A stretch of 48,224 nucleotides of DNA, taken from positions 1 to 48,224 of the forward strand of contig NZ_SEBR01000024.1 in assembly GCF_004295795.1 (NCBI RefSeq). The letters are read 5' to 3'. The DNA is from Flavobacterium sp. (GTDB lineage: Bacteria; Bacteroidota; Bacteroidia; Flavobacteriales; Flavobacteriaceae). Both the position numbers and the translations under genes were made by a program. Shown one piece after another: positions 1 to 8,785 of this stretch; position 1 is the stretch's first letter, and every line of letters starts with the position of its first letter. The notes under the pieces are model-generated. The model worked only from the letters and a program-made list of their open reading frames with translations, was not told the origin of the DNA and did no database searches.

Positions 1-138
1 CCCGAGAGCGGGAACGGGTGGGACGGAACCTTCAACGGGAAGCCGATGCCGTCGACCGATTACTGGTTCCTGGTCGAGTATCCGGATCCGAGTGGCGCCA
101 TGAAAGAATTTAGAGCCCACTTCTCCTTGAAACGTTAA
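1..138 (+). CDS. C-terminal fragment of a type IX secretion (type B sorting domain) protein
   Basis: Only the last 45 codons are present; the gene enters from the left edge. The residues read GWDGTFNGKPMPSTDYWF, then a short loop and a basic end FSLKR before TAA. This is the signature of the gliding-motility-associated / type B C-terminal domain (TIGR04131 family) that sends cargo through the type IX secretion system to the outside of Bacteroidota cells. The cargo itself lies outside the window, so its function (often a large adhesin or repeat protein) cannot be stated. A hairpin terminator follows 24 nt after the stop. Confidence 0.9.
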   Translation, partial: PESGNGWDGTFNGKPMPSTDYWFLVEYPDPSGAMKEFRAHFSLKR

Positions 139-162
139 GTTTCGTTTAGACAGGAATAAAGA

Positions 163-192
163 AACCGCGATCCTAAAAGGTCGCGGTTTTTT
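163..192 (+). terminator. Intrinsic terminator of the T9SS cargo gene
   Basis: AACCGCGA (163-170) pairs with TCGCGGTT (181-188) around a 10-nt loop and is followed by a T-run. It sits just past the stop codon at 138. Confidence 0.85.
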
Positions 193-585
193 GCATTTCA
201 GTTGAATGCAATTGCCGCTAGTTTCAGACAGCCTGACAGAATTTTCATTTTGAAAAACAGCAAAAGTTGCTCACACGAAATATTAGGCACTTCGGCAATT
301 ATGGGTTTGCATCGAAATAGAAAACGATTTTGCCCACTGTCTTTTGTTATTCAGGAAATTGGATTTGGCAAATACGTGAAAAGGATTCTTTATTTCTTAC
401 ATTCATTTCACGTACAAAAAATAATATCGTCGTAAAAAAAGACAAGTCCTTGCAAATTCGCTTTGAGCAAAACGGTATCACTTTGGACAACTTCCATTCC
501 GAAAAAAAAGAAATATAAATACAACTTTCGAAATACAAATTGCCACAAACTTTCATTATTAAGAATCTTCCAAAAAACAGAAACA
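193..585. other. Gene-free stretch, AT-rich
   Basis: No convincing coding sequence, RNA gene or repeat was seen in this stretch between the terminator and the TPR-like gene. Short open frames here have no family resemblance and unbiased composition. It presumably holds the promoter of the downstream gene, but no clean TAnnTTTG element was found. Confidence 0.5.
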
Positions 586-1122
586 GTGAACGCTATTTTA
601 AAGTTAGAAGCAGACAGAAATTATATTCCCGCATTGGAAGAGTATCGAAAAGCTTACGCTGAGAATCCGTCAGATTATAGGCTTTGGAGGCATTACTATT
701 TTTTTCTATGGTACCTGACCGTCGAGGATTATCCTTTGGGACTGCAGGATTTTGTCGCCGATCAAAAAATTGCCGATGAACTCAAAGTTCTCGGCGACGA
801 AGGAATAAAAAGACATCGGGGCAACCCTGACGCGTTATTCGTGCTAGGTTACACGATTGGGATTTTTCCATACTTATTCGGAGACTACACGGAATGGGAA
901 AATACGGCAAAGCAGTTTCTCGAAAGCGCACATGTCTTGTCGCCCGAAGACAAAATATACAAACTGGCCTATTTGGGTTCAATTCCTTCCGGAGCTGAAA
1001 CCGAATATCTTCAAGCATGCAAAACGGCCGCTCCAGAAGTGATTTCAAGGTTCGAAGGCAACGATTTGTTCAATTCCTATTTTAGGGAAGTTCTTTACAG
1101 AGCAGAAGGCTCAAACCAATGA
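586..1122 (+). CDS. Hypothetical TPR-like helical protein
   Basis: Soluble protein of about 178 residues with no signal peptide. The start NAILKLEADRNYIPALEEY, followed by KAYAENPSDYRLW and later stretches such as GNPDALFVLGYTIGIF, has the spacing of aromatic and alanine residues typical of tetratricopeptide-like helix pairs. I chose the GTG at 586 because upstream residues in the same frame (an ATG exists at 463) look like translated non-coding AT-rich DNA. No catalytic motif is visible, so no function is proposed; a protein-protein interaction role is only an inference from the fold. It converges on the lipocalin-like gene. Confidence 0.6.
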   Translation: MNAILKLEADRNYIPALEEYRKAYAENPSDYRLWRHYYFFLWYLTVEDYPLGLQDFVADQKIADELKVLGDEGIKRHRGNPDALFVLGYTIGIFPYLFGDYTEWENTAKQFLESAHVLSPEDKIYKLAYLGSIPSGAETEYLQACKTAAPEVISRFEGNDLFNSYFREVLYRAEGSNQ

Positions 1123-1226
1123 TAGCAAATCTCGGGATGTTGATGGATTTCGAATAAGGTTTGGCTGGTTTCCGATTTCGACCGACGCATCTAACAAAAG
1201 ACCATATTATTCTGATAAGATAAAGT

Positions 1227-1637
1227 CTATTTAGGACTGAAGTGCGTGAAATTTTGTGGCAGAATCGAAAAACCTTTTGTCGGATCATCCCGATTCGTCA
1301 CTATGAGTTCCTTTTCGCTGACTGAAAGAATCCGGAGCACATTTTTTCCATGGAGTTCGACCTCCACGTGTTTCCGAACCTGGTCGTAGCACCAATTTCC
1401 ATAAAAAGTACTATCGGCGACACGTACTTGTACTGTGTAATCGGCACGGAAGGTCAGTTCGTAAAACTGAGCGTCGGGGATTTGGTTGCGGTCGATTTTT
1501 TTTCCGTCGGAAAACGCGAAGTCCACTTGCCATTTCCTGCATAGCAACTTCGCCAAGAGCTCATTTGAAATGGAGATTTTTTGCGCCGAGGCAAAGTTGA
1601 CGATAGCAATGCAGCAAAATAATAAGTTATTTTTCAT
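1227..1637 (-). CDS. Small secreted lipocalin-like protein
   Basis: Protein of 136 residues starting with a Sec signal peptide (MKNNLLFCCIAIVNFASAQ). The mature part has alternating strands, with a W-x-V-D-F start (KWQVDFAFSDG) and a central FYGNWCYDQ, resembling lipocalin-like domains of Flavobacteria; this is a weak fold-level guess. The open frame extends upstream through a repeat element (1702-1854), but the signal peptide fixes the start at 1637. Likely periplasmic or surface exposed. Substrate unknown. Confidence 0.65.
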   Translation of the reverse strand: MKNNLLFCCIAIVNFASAQKISISNELLAKLLCRKWQVDFAFSDGKKIDRNQIPDAQFYELTFRADYTVQVRVADSTFYGNWCYDQVRKHVEVELHGKNVLRILSVSEKELIVTNRDDPTKGFSILPQNFTHFSPK

Positions 1638-1701
1638 GGTAGCCGATGCCTTTGGAAAAAGATTGGCGATTGAAATGACAACTCCGTGATTGAAGTTTTG
1701 A

Positions 1702-1854
1702 AATTCGCGGCCTAGCCCGGATGTCGCGGTTAGCCATTTGCGGAAAAAGACTTGGTTTTCCCAGGGCGAAACAGCGACCGAAGGAAGCTCGTTTCGCCCT
1801 TTGGAAAACCAGGCTTTTTCGAGAAAGCTAATAGCGGACAACCGGATCAGCTTC
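1702..1854 (-). repeat. Covarying hairpin element, copy 1
   Basis: Read on the minus strand, this is a ~150-nt imperfect hairpin found two more times in the window (33726-33875 and 47852-48000). Shared blocks are ATCCGG near the start, TAGCTTTCT, the apical GAGCTTCC-NNN-GGTCGCT, a GGCTAAC block and CATCCGGGCT at the end. In this copy the apical stem is GGGCGAAAC / GTTTCGCCC, enclosed by GGTTTTCC / GGAAAACC. It fills the gap between the aminotransferase and the lipocalin-like gene, both on the minus strand. Confidence 0.8.
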
Positions 1855-1860
1855 TAAAAA

Positions 1861-3054
1861 TCATTTTGAGTTATAGGCTTGGAGCGCTGCTTTCAAGATT
1901 TCGGCAGAGCGTACCAAATCACCTTTTTTGAGTACATAAGCCATTCTGATTTCGTCTTTTCCGGCGCCCGGAGTCGAGTAGAAACCTGCGGCCGGCGCGA
2001 CCATTACGGTTTCTCCATTCAAGTCGAAAGATTCGAGCAACCATTGGGCGAAATCGTCGGCGTCGGCGACCGGAAGTTTGGCGATGCAATAGAACGCGCC
2101 TTTTGGATTGGCCACGGTCACGCCTTCGATCTTGCTCAATTCCCCGACCAAAATATTCCTTCTCTTGAGGTATTCGGCAGACACTTCGTCGAAATAGCTT
2201 TGTGGCGTATCGAGCGCGGCTTCACTGGCAATTTGCTCGAAAGTTGGCGGGCTCAGACGTGCTTGTGCGAACTTCATTGCGGCGGCCATCACATCTTTGT
2301 TTTTGGAAACGATGCAACCGATTCTCGCCCCGCACATGCTGTAACGCTTGGAAACCGAGTCGATCATGATCGCATATTCTTCAAGTCCCGGAATGCTCAT
2401 GACCGAATAATGCGTGCCGCCGTCGTATACGAACTCGCGGTAAACTTCGTCGGCGATCAGGAACAGGTCGTGTTTTTTGACGAGTTCGGCCAATTGCTGC
2501 ATTTCCTCTTTCGAATACAGATACCCAGTCGGATTTCCAGGATTACAGATCAGGATCGCCTTGGTTTTTGGAGTGATCAGTTTCTCGAAATCAGCGATCG
2601 GCGGAAGCGCAAAACCCGTTTCAATACCGGAAATCACAGGAACTACGGTCACGCCCGAAGCGGTCGAAAACCCGTTGTAATTTGCGTAAAATGGCTCGGG
2701 AATGATGATTTCGTCTCCTTGGTCCATTGTGCTTCCCATGGCGAATAAAAGCGCTTCGGAACCGCCGGTGGTGATGATTATGTCTTGTGTCTCAACGGCC
2801 AAACCTTGCCTAGTGTAATAGGCCGCGAGTTTTTTTCTATAGCTTTCGAAACCTGCCGAGTGACTGTATTCGAGCACTTCCATTTTGACATTGCGAACGG
2901 CTTCGAGCGCGAGTTCGGGTGTCTTGATATCGGGTTGGCCAATGTTGAGATGATAGACTTTATGGCCTTTCTTTTTGGCAGCTTCAGAATACGGAACTAG
3001 CTTTCTGATTGGCGATTCGGGCATTTGTAGCCCTTTATTCGAAATTTTTGGCAT
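1861..3054 (-). CDS. PLP-dependent class I/II aminotransferase (aspartate aminotransferase-like)
   Basis: Protein of 397 residues, the normal length for fold-type I aspartate aminotransferases. Visible landmarks: HLNIGQPDIKTPE near the N-terminus, TTGGSEALLFA (cofactor phosphate region), NPGNPTGYLYS, ADEVYREFVYDG (Asp and Tyr contacting the pyridine ring), and SVSKRYSMCGARIG with the Schiff-base lysine. The start at 3054 (MPKISNKG) is preferred over an in-frame ATG 51 nt upstream because family members begin there. It transfers an amino group between an amino acid and a 2-oxo acid in the cytoplasm; the exact substrate cannot be read from the sequence. Divergent from the protease gene at 3178. 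Confidence 0.93.
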   Translation of the reverse strand: MPKISNKGLQMPESPIRKLVPYSEAAKKKGHKVYHLNIGQPDIKTPELALEAVRNVKMEVLEYSHSAGFESYRKKLAAYYTRQGLAVETQDIIITTGGSEALLFAMGSTMDQGDEIIIPEPFYANYNGFSTASGVTVVPVISGIETGFALPPIADFEKLITPKTKAILICNPGNPTGYLYSKEEMQQLAELVKKHDLFLIADEVYREFVYDGGTHYSVMSIPGLEEYAIMIDSVSKRYSMCGARIGCIVSKNKDVMAAAMKFAQARLSPPTFEQIASEAALDTPQSYFDEVSAEYLKRRNILVGELSKIEGVTVANPKGAFYCIAKLPVADADDFAQWLLESFDLNGETVMVAPAAGFYSTPGAGKDEIRMAYVLKKGDLVRSAEILKAALQAYNSK

Positions 3055-3177
3055 GGGAGCGTGGTTTGAAACGCAAAGTTGCAATTTTTTTGCAAGTTTC
3101 GGCAAGGAAATTTTGTGTTTGCATCAGCATTCTGAAAATTAGGGTTAGGAAATTATTAACTTTATAAAAAAACTTGC

Positions 3178-4503
3178 ATGAAGCGTCTGCTGCTTTTTTT
3201 GTCGGTTCTCTTGACGGCCAACGTGTCGTTTTCACAGGGGAATTTCCAGTTCGACAAAAAGAGGTCAAAGACGGTCATCCACTTCAACCTGATCAACAAT
3301 CTCATCATCATTCCGGTTGAATTGAACGGCGTGCGGCTCAACTTTCTGTTGGACACGGGCGTGGAGGAAACCATCCTGTTCAGTCTCGAGGAAACCAAAG
3401 AGATCAAATTCGAGAACGTGGAGAAAGTCTGGCTGCGCGGATTGGGTCAGCAGGAATCGATAGAAGGCATGAAATCGTCCGGAAATACGCTGAGATTCGA
3501 CGATATGTACGATTCCAACCACATGCTTTATATCGTGCTCGATCAGGATTTCAACTTTTCGTCCCACATCGGGATTCCGGTAAACGGCATCATCGGCTAT
3601 CAATTTTTCAGGAACAACCTCATTGAGATCAATTACGACAGAAAGCGGATCACGATTTTTCACGACACCGAAAAAGCACTGCGGAAAATCAAGCGCAAAA
3701 TGAAAAGGCTCCCGATTTCTATCGAGCTCAGAAAGCCCTATATTTTTGCCGATGTGCTGCAGCAAAGCGACAATTTGAACGCAAAACTTTTGGTGGATAC
3801 GGGAAGCGGCGACGCGGTTTGGCTTTTCGAGAATTTGTCCGATGAGATTTTATTGCCCAAGAAGTATTTCGAGGATTTTCTCGGACGCGGATTCAGCGGC
3901 GAAATCTTCGGAAAGCGCGGACGCATCAAGAAGTTCGGCATTGCCGGATTCACTTTCGAGGAACCGATCGTCGCTTTTCCGGATGCTGTCTCGGTGCGGC
4001 ATGTCAATATGGTCAAGGATCGTCTGGGATCGGTGGGAGGCGAGATTCTCAAACGGTTCGTCGTGGTTTTGGATTATCCGAACAAGCAAATGTTCTTCAG
4101 CAAAGGAGAAGCGTTTTCGGAAGCTTTCCACTATAATATGAGCGGACTCGAAATCGAGCACGGCGGACTGCAATGGATAAAGGAAACCGTCGAGCTCAAC
4201 ACGAATATGAAAGGGGACGAATACGATGGAAACTTCGAAAAGCGATTCTCCGGATTTCATTATAAATTCGAACTCAAACCGGTCTACAAGATCACAAGCG
4301 TGCGAACCGATTCTCCGGCGGCCGAGGCAGGTCTGCAAAAAGGCGACGCGCTTCTGGCGATAAACGGCCGACTGGCTTACAGATACACGTTACAGCAAAT
4401 CACCGATATGATGCGATCTGAACCCGATAGAGAAGTGGTGATAGAGGTAGAAAGGAACGGCATAAGGATCAACGCGAGTTTCCGACTTCGCAAAATGCTA
4501 TAA
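3178..4503 (+). CDS. Retropepsin-like aspartyl protease with C-terminal PDZ domain
   Basis: Protein of 441 residues with a Sec signal peptide (cleavage after about residue 19, ...VSFSQ). Two aspartyl-protease-like halves lie in one chain: LLDTG at residues 57-61 and LLVDTGSGDAVW with DTG at 207-209, each followed by a GIIGYQFF or GGEILKRF type hydrophobic-glycine motif. A PDZ domain occupies about 365-440 (SPAAEAGLQKGDALLAINGR). This arrangement is common in Bacteroidota periplasmic proteins annotated as aspartyl protease family. Whether both DTG motifs are catalytic is unknown; the first continues VEE, not the canonical S/T. Substrate unknown. Confidence 0.88.
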   Translation: MKRLLLFLSVLLTANVSFSQGNFQFDKKRSKTVIHFNLINNLIIIPVELNGVRLNFLLDTGVEETILFSLEETKEIKFENVEKVWLRGLGQQESIEGMKSSGNTLRFDDMYDSNHMLYIVLDQDFNFSSHIGIPVNGIIGYQFFRNNLIEINYDRKRITIFHDTEKALRKIKRKMKRLPISIELRKPYIFADVLQQSDNLNAKLLVDTGSGDAVWLFENLSDEILLPKKYFEDFLGRGFSGEIFGKRGRIKKFGIAGFTFEEPIVAFPDAVSVRHVNMVKDRLGSVGGEILKRFVVVLDYPNKQMFFSKGEAFSEAFHYNMSGLEIEHGGLQWIKETVELNTNMKGDEYDGNFEKRFSGFHYKFELKPVYKITSVRTDSPAAEAGLQKGDALLAINGRLAYRYTLQQITDMMRSEPDREVVIEVERNGIRINASFRLRKML

Positions 4504-4527
4504 AAAAACCTCCCGAATCGAGAGGTT
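4502..4527 (-). terminator. Intrinsic terminator downstream of the DUF1573 gene
   Basis: AACCTC (4507-4512) pairs with GAGGTT (4522-4527). On the minus strand the hairpin runs into a T-tract (the A-run at 4502-4508), so it suits the minus-strand DUF1573 gene ending at 4580; it may also stop transcription of the plus-strand protease gene, which ends inside it. Confidence 0.65.
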
Positions 4528-4579
4528 GTCTAGCATCTTTTAGTCTATCATCAATTATCTATCATCTTTTATCTGAGAA

Positions 4580-5017
4580 CTACTGCATCATAGGACTGGT
4601 CTTTTTCTTTTCCAGCAGATTATCCTCTTTCTTGACGATGACTTCGCCTTTGATCTTCAGGGCGATTCTTCCGCCTTCGTAGTTGATCGCATTCGATTCG
4701 ACTGTGATGGTTTTTCGGATCGGTCCCGGATTCATGTTGTATTTCACGTCGATCTTTCCGGTTTTTCCCGGCATGATCGGTTCTGTCGGTTTCGACGGCA
4801 CCGTGCAACCACAAGTTGACTGTACGTTTGTGATGACCAATGGCGCGTCTCCCGTGTTCCTGAACTCGAATGAGCGTACGCCGCTGTCGGATTCTTTTGT
4901 CACATTTCCGTAATCGACGGTGTTGTCTTTATTCAAGAATTCGATTTTCGGACCGTGTTGCGCCAAAGCAGCTGCGTGAAAGGCGGCGAAAGCCAACAGA
5001 AACAAGAATTTTCTCAT
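4580..5017 (-). CDS. DUF1573 domain secreted protein
   Basis: Protein of 145 residues with an N-terminal signal peptide (MRKFLFLLAFAAFHAAALAQ). The body has the DUF1573 pattern: FEFRNTGDAPLVITNVQSTCGCTVP, then PIMPGKTGKIDVKYN and a final strand GRIALKIKGEV. The family is an Ig-like, ASH/HYDIN-type beta sandwich abundant in Bacteroidota, exported and of unknown molecular role; the paired cysteines of STCGC are its hallmark. The start at 5017 is set by the signal peptide. Divergently arranged with valS. Confidence 0.88.
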   Translation of the reverse strand: MRKFLFLLAFAAFHAAALAQHGPKIEFLNKDNTVDYGNVTKESDSGVRSFEFRNTGDAPLVITNVQSTCGCTVPSKPTEPIMPGKTGKIDVKYNMNPGPIRKTITVESNAINYEGGRIALKIKGEVIVKKEDNLLEKKKTSPMMQ

Positions 5018-5106
5018 GGGTGAAATGATTTGGTTCGTAAAAATAGAGTGTTTTAACTTCTGCACAAATTATTACTTCTTAATTTTTTAAAAGGCACATA
5101 AACGAC

Positions 5107-5114
5107 TATTTTTG
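5107..5114 (+). promoter_or_regulatory. Candidate -7 element of valS
   Basis: TATTTTTG matches the Bacteroidota -7 consensus TAnnTTTG, 60 nt before the valS start codon. No clear TTG was seen at the expected -33 position. Confidence 0.5.
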
Positions 5115-5174
5115 TGCCGCGTCGGTAATTTCAAGAACCGAGCCAAAAAATCAACCCATTACGCTAAACAAAAT

Positions 5175-7802
5175 ATGGCTATCCCATCGCAATTTGAGCC
5201 TGCAGAAATCGAGAACAAGTGGTATTCGTACTGGATGGAAAACAAGTACTTCCATTCTACTCCAGATCACAGAACGCCTTACACCATTGTAATTCCGCCT
5301 CCAAATGTGACCGGTGTGCTGCATATGGGACACATGCTCAACAATACGATCCAGGATGTCTTGATCAGACGTGCACGACTCAAGGGTTTCAACGCCTGTT
5401 GGGTTCCTGGAACAGATCACGCCTCGATCGCGACCGAAGCCAAAGTGGTCGACAAACTCAAAAAAGAAGGCATCGACAAAGCCGATCTGACGCGGGAGGA
5501 ATTTCTCAAACACGCTTGGGAATGGACAGAAAAATACGGTGGCGTAATCCTCGAGCAATTGAAAAAGCTGGGAGCTTCATGCGACTGGGATCGTACCAAG
5601 TTCACGATGGATCCTGACATGTCGGCATCTGTCATCAAATCTTTCGTCGATTTGTACAAAAAAGGCATGATCTACCGCGGATACAGAATGGTAAATTGGG
5701 ATCCGGAAGCCAAAACGACGCTGTCTGACGAAGAAGTCAATTACGAAGAGAGACAAGGTAAACTTTACTTCCTCAACTATAAAATCGAAGGTTCGGAGGA
5801 ATTCGTGACCGTTGCAACGACGCGTCCCGAGACGATTCTGGGCGACACGGCCGTGTGCGTAAACCCGAACGACGAGCGATTCGCGCATCTGAAAGGCAAA
5901 AAAGTGATCGTCCCGATCGCAAACCGCGTCATTCCGATCATCGAAGACGATTACGTCGACATGGAATTCGGAACCGGAGCGTTGAAAGTTACGCCAGCCC
6001 ACGACGTGAACGACAAGACGTTGGGCGAAAAGCACAATCTCGAGGTTATCGATATTTTCAACGACGATGCTACGCTGAATTCGTTCGGATTGCATTATGC
6101 GGGTAAGGACAGATTCGTCGTGCGCGAGGAAATCGAGAAAGAACTCGAAAACATCGGAGCTTTGGCAAAGGTTGAGATCCACAACAACAAAGTCGGCACT
6201 TCCGAAAGGACCAAAGCCGTGATTGAACCGCGTTTGAGCGACCAATGGTTCCTGAGCATGGAAGAAATGGTCAAGCCTGCGCTGAAAGCCGTTTTGGAAA
6301 CCGAGGAAATCAAGTTGTATCCGAAGCGATTCGACAACACTTACCGCCATTGGCTGGAAAACATCCGCGACTGGAACATTTCGCGCCAACTTTGGTGGGG
6401 ACAACAAATTCCGGCTTATTATTACGGAGATGGAAAAGAGGATTTCGTAGTAGCCGAAACCAAGGAGCAGGCTTTGGAAATGGCAAAGGCCAAAAATCCG
6501 AACATAACGGCCGAAACTTTGAAACAAGATGCCGATGCGCTCGACACTTGGTTTTCCTCGTGGCTGTGGCCGATTGCGGTCTTTGGCGGAATACACGATC
6601 CGGAGAACGATGATTTCAAGTACTATTATCCAACGAACGATCTTGTGACTGGCCCGGACATTTTGTTCTTCTGGGTTGCCCGAATGATTTTCGCAGGTTA
6701 CGAATACACTAACCAAAAACCGTTTTCGAACGTTTACCTTACCGGATTGGTTCGCGACAAGCAACGTCGTAAAATGTCCAAATCACTCGGCAATTCGCCA
6801 GATCCGCTCGATTTGATCGAGAAATTCGGTGCCGATGGCGTTCGCGTCGGATTGCTTTTGAGCGCCTCTGCCGGAAACGACATTATGTTCGACGAGGAAT
6901 TGTGCGCCAACGGACGTTCGTTCGCAAACAAAATCTGGAATGCCTTCCGATTGATCAAAGGTTGGGAAGTTTCGGATGCTATCGAAGCTCCGGACGCATC
7001 CCAAAAAGCCGTGGCTTGGTTCAACGCCAAATTGCAGCAGACTTTGCTCGAGATCGAAGACCATTTCGAGAAATACCGCATTTCTGACGCATTGATGGCG
7101 ATCTACAAACTCGTTTGGGACGACTTCTGTTCGTGGTATCTCGAGATGATCAAGCCGGCTTATCAACAGCCGATCGATGCCAAAACTTTCGCGGGCGCGA
7201 TCGATGCACTCGAGAACGTACTGCGTCTATTGCATCCGTTCATGCCTTTTCTTTCGGAAGAAATCTGGCAATATATAGCCGAACGTTCCACCGAAGAAGC
7301 GCTTATCGTCAACCATTGGCCAAAAGCCGAAAGTTTCGACACCAAAATCATCGCCGATTTCGAGTTTGCATCCGAAGTGATTTCAGGAGTACGGACGATC
7401 CGCAAAGACAAGAACATTTCGTTCCGCGACGCGATCGAGCTCAAGGTGCTCAACAACGAGAATGCGTCCGACACTTTTCATTCGGTAATCGAAAAACTGA
7501 CGAATCTGTCAAGTCTCGAATTCGTGAACGAAAAGGTCGACGGAGCGCTTTCTTTCCGCGTCAAATCGAACGAGTATTTTATTCCGGTAACGGGAAATAT
7601 CGACGTCGCGGCCGAAATCGAGAAATTGAGCGAGGAATTGAAATATACGCAAGGTTTTCTGAGATCGGTTCAGGGCAAACTTTCGAACGAGAAATTCGTG
7701 AGTGGCGCGCCAGAAGCCGTAATCGCCAACGAGCGCAAGAAAGAAGCCGATGCGTTGGCCAAAATCGCCACGATCGAGCAAAGTCTGACTTCGCTGAAAT
7801 AA
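5175..7802 (+). CDS. valS: Valine--tRNA ligase
   Basis: Protein of 875 residues that charges tRNA-Val with valine. Class I synthetase signatures are complete: PPPNVTGVLHMGH with HMGH at residues 50-53, the editing (CP1) domain with TTRPETILGDTAV and GTGALKVTPAHD, DWNISRQLWWGQQIPAYY, and KMSKS at 533-537. The C-terminal tRNA-binding arm ends in a coiled coil (EKLSEELKYTQGFLRSVQGKL) typical of ValRS. The start at 5175 (MAIPSQFEPAEIENKWYSYW) matches the family; an upstream in-frame ATG lies right at the promoter. A terminator follows at 7842. Confidence 0.98.
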   Translation: MAIPSQFEPAEIENKWYSYWMENKYFHSTPDHRTPYTIVIPPPNVTGVLHMGHMLNNTIQDVLIRRARLKGFNACWVPGTDHASIATEAKVVDKLKKEGIDKADLTREEFLKHAWEWTEKYGGVILEQLKKLGASCDWDRTKFTMDPDMSASVIKSFVDLYKKGMIYRGYRMVNWDPEAKTTLSDEEVNYEERQGKLYFLNYKIEGSEEFVTVATTRPETILGDTAVCVNPNDERFAHLKGKKVIVPIANRVIPIIEDDYVDMEFGTGALKVTPAHDVNDKTLGEKHNLEVIDIFNDDATLNSFGLHYAGKDRFVVREEIEKELENIGALAKVEIHNNKVGTSERTKAVIEPRLSDQWFLSMEEMVKPALKAVLETEEIKLYPKRFDNTYRHWLENIRDWNISRQLWWGQQIPAYYYGDGKEDFVVAETKEQALEMAKAKNPNITAETLKQDADALDTWFSSWLWPIAVFGGIHDPENDDFKYYYPTNDLVTGPDILFFWVARMIFAGYEYTNQKPFSNVYLTGLVRDKQRRKMSKSLGNSPDPLDLIEKFGADGVRVGLLLSASAGNDIMFDEELCANGRSFANKIWNAFRLIKGWEVSDAIEAPDASQKAVAWFNAKLQQTLLEIEDHFEKYRISDALMAIYKLVWDDFCSWYLEMIKPAYQQPIDAKTFAGAIDALENVLRLLHPFMPFLSEEIWQYIAERSTEEALIVNHWPKAESFDTKIIADFEFASEVISGVRTIRKDKNISFRDAIELKVLNNENASDTFHSVIEKLTNLSSLEFVNEKVDGALSFRVKSNEYFIPVTGNIDVAAEIEKLSEELKYTQGFLRSVQGKLSNEKFVSGAPEAVIANERKKEADALAKIATIEQSLTSLK

Positions 7803-7841
7803 GAATCGGATTCCGGCCAATATCGGAACAAATTAAATAAG

Positions 7842-7888
7842 ACTTCTCTTTGGATCGACTTCGGTTGTCCATCGAGAAGTTTTTTTTG
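7842..7888 (+). terminator. Intrinsic terminator of valS
   Basis: ACTTCTC (7842-7848) pairs with GAGAAGT (7874-7880), with GGA/TCC extending the stem inward, followed by a run of eight T. Confidence 0.75.
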
Positions 7889-7897
7889 AATGAAAAA

Positions 7898-7938
7898 GCC
7901 ACGAATGCACGAATAGATGATATTCGCGCAGTCGTGGC
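7898..7938. repeat. GCCACGAAT-type inverted repeat
   Basis: GCCACGA (7898-7904) and TCGTGGC (7932-7938) are complementary, with a CGAAT/ATTCG pair inside. The words GCCACGAATGCACGAAT recur in the 28.4 kb inverted repeat and, slightly changed, in the 19.6-20.8 kb tandem array. Confidence 0.6.
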
Positions 7939-7986
7939 CTGATTATAACGTGGGAATTTTAAGGCTTTTCTCGGTCTCGTACTCGG

Positions 7987-8026
7987 CGTCTGCAACTGCA
8001 ACTGCTTCTGCAACTGCCACTATTTT
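7987..8026 (-). repeat. GCAGNN hexamer repeat, locus 1
   Basis: Read on the minus strand, immediately after the SOD gene, GCAG recurs every six bases (GTTGCAGAAGCAGTTGCAG and onward). The same hexamer family follows the ddl stop codon (25423-25494) and fills 44157-44272. Confidence 0.6.
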
Positions 8027-8784
8027 TTAATGGCTGCTTCATATCGGGCCGAAACCTTCTCCCAGTCAACCAAATTGAAAAAGTTGGAAATGTATTTCTT
8101 GCGTCGGTATTGGTAGCCGAGGTAATATGCGTGTTCCCAAACGTCGATCGCCAAAATCGGAGTGCCTTTCACGGGCATTCCCGGCATTAAAGGATTGTCC
8201 TGATTCGCAGTGGCGCAAACCTGCAATTTTCCGGCTTTATCGGTCACCAACCAAGCCCAGCCTGAACCGAATTGTCTTTCGGCTGCGTCTTCCAATTTAG
8301 TTCGGAACAGGTCGAACGAACCGAAATCGCGTTTGATCGCATTGGCCAAAGTGTCTTTTGGAGCGCCTTGCGATTTGGCGCGAAGTGTCTCGAAATAGAG
8401 CGTGTGGTTGTAATAGCCGCCAAGGTTGTTTCTCAAATCGGTGTCCGACATATTGAGTTTCTTGAAGATTTCCTCTATTGGAAGTTTGGCGTTTTCGGTG
8501 CTGTCGAGCAGTCGGTTGAGATTGTTCGTGTAAGTCAGATAGTGGCGTCCGTAGTGCATTTCCATGGTCATCGCGTCCAGATTCGGAGCCAATGCGTCGT
8601 AGGCGAACGGCAGTTTGTACATCGAGAAAGCGCCTTCGTCGGCCGAAACGTCTTCGGGTTTGCCAATCGTCATTTTTTCTTCGGCAGCCGGAAGCGGCAC
8701 TTCGACGACCTCGGTGAGTTTTTTCTGCTGACACGAAAAAAGTACAGCCGAAAAAACGAAAAGCAAAACTGCGGACTTTCTCAT
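8020..8784 (-). CDS. Lipoprotein-type Mn/Fe superoxide dismutase
   Basis: Protein of 254 residues. The N-terminus (MRKSAVLLFVFSAVLFSCQQ) is a lipoprotein signal with the lipid-modified Cys at residue 18, so this enzyme is probably anchored in the cell envelope, unlike the usual cytosolic SOD. The SOD fold is complete: LPFAYDALAP, metal ligands in MEMHYGRHYLTY, NHTLYFE and DVWEHAYYLGYQ. LGGYYNH and TANQDNPL carry the Gly and Gln pattern usually seen in Mn-type enzymes, so Mn use is favoured but not certain. It dismutates superoxide to peroxide and oxygen. It is the last gene of the LUD-cdsA-psd-ACBP run, 1 nt after ACBP. Confidence 0.93.
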   Translation of the reverse strand: MRKSAVLLFVFSAVLFSCQQKKLTEVVEVPLPAAEEKMTIGKPEDVSADEGAFSMYKLPFAYDALAPNLDAMTMEMHYGRHYLTYTNNLNRLLDSTENAKLPIEEIFKKLNMSDTDLRNNLGGYYNHTLYFETLRAKSQGAPKDTLANAIKRDFGSFDLFRTKLEDAAERQFGSGWAWLVTDKAGKLQVCATANQDNPLMPGMPVKGTPILAIDVWEHAYYLGYQYRRKKYISNFFNLVDWEKVSARYEAAIKK

Positions 8785-8785
8785 G

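Noticed and set aside
463..585. N-terminal extension of the TPR-like protein to an ATG at 463
   Set aside because: The 41 extra residues look like translated AT-rich non-coding DNA; GTG at 586 begins the helical pattern. This remains uncertain.
1638..1841. N-terminal extension of the lipocalin-like protein upstream of 1637
   Set aside because: The extension is the translated hairpin element, and a good signal peptide begins at 1637.
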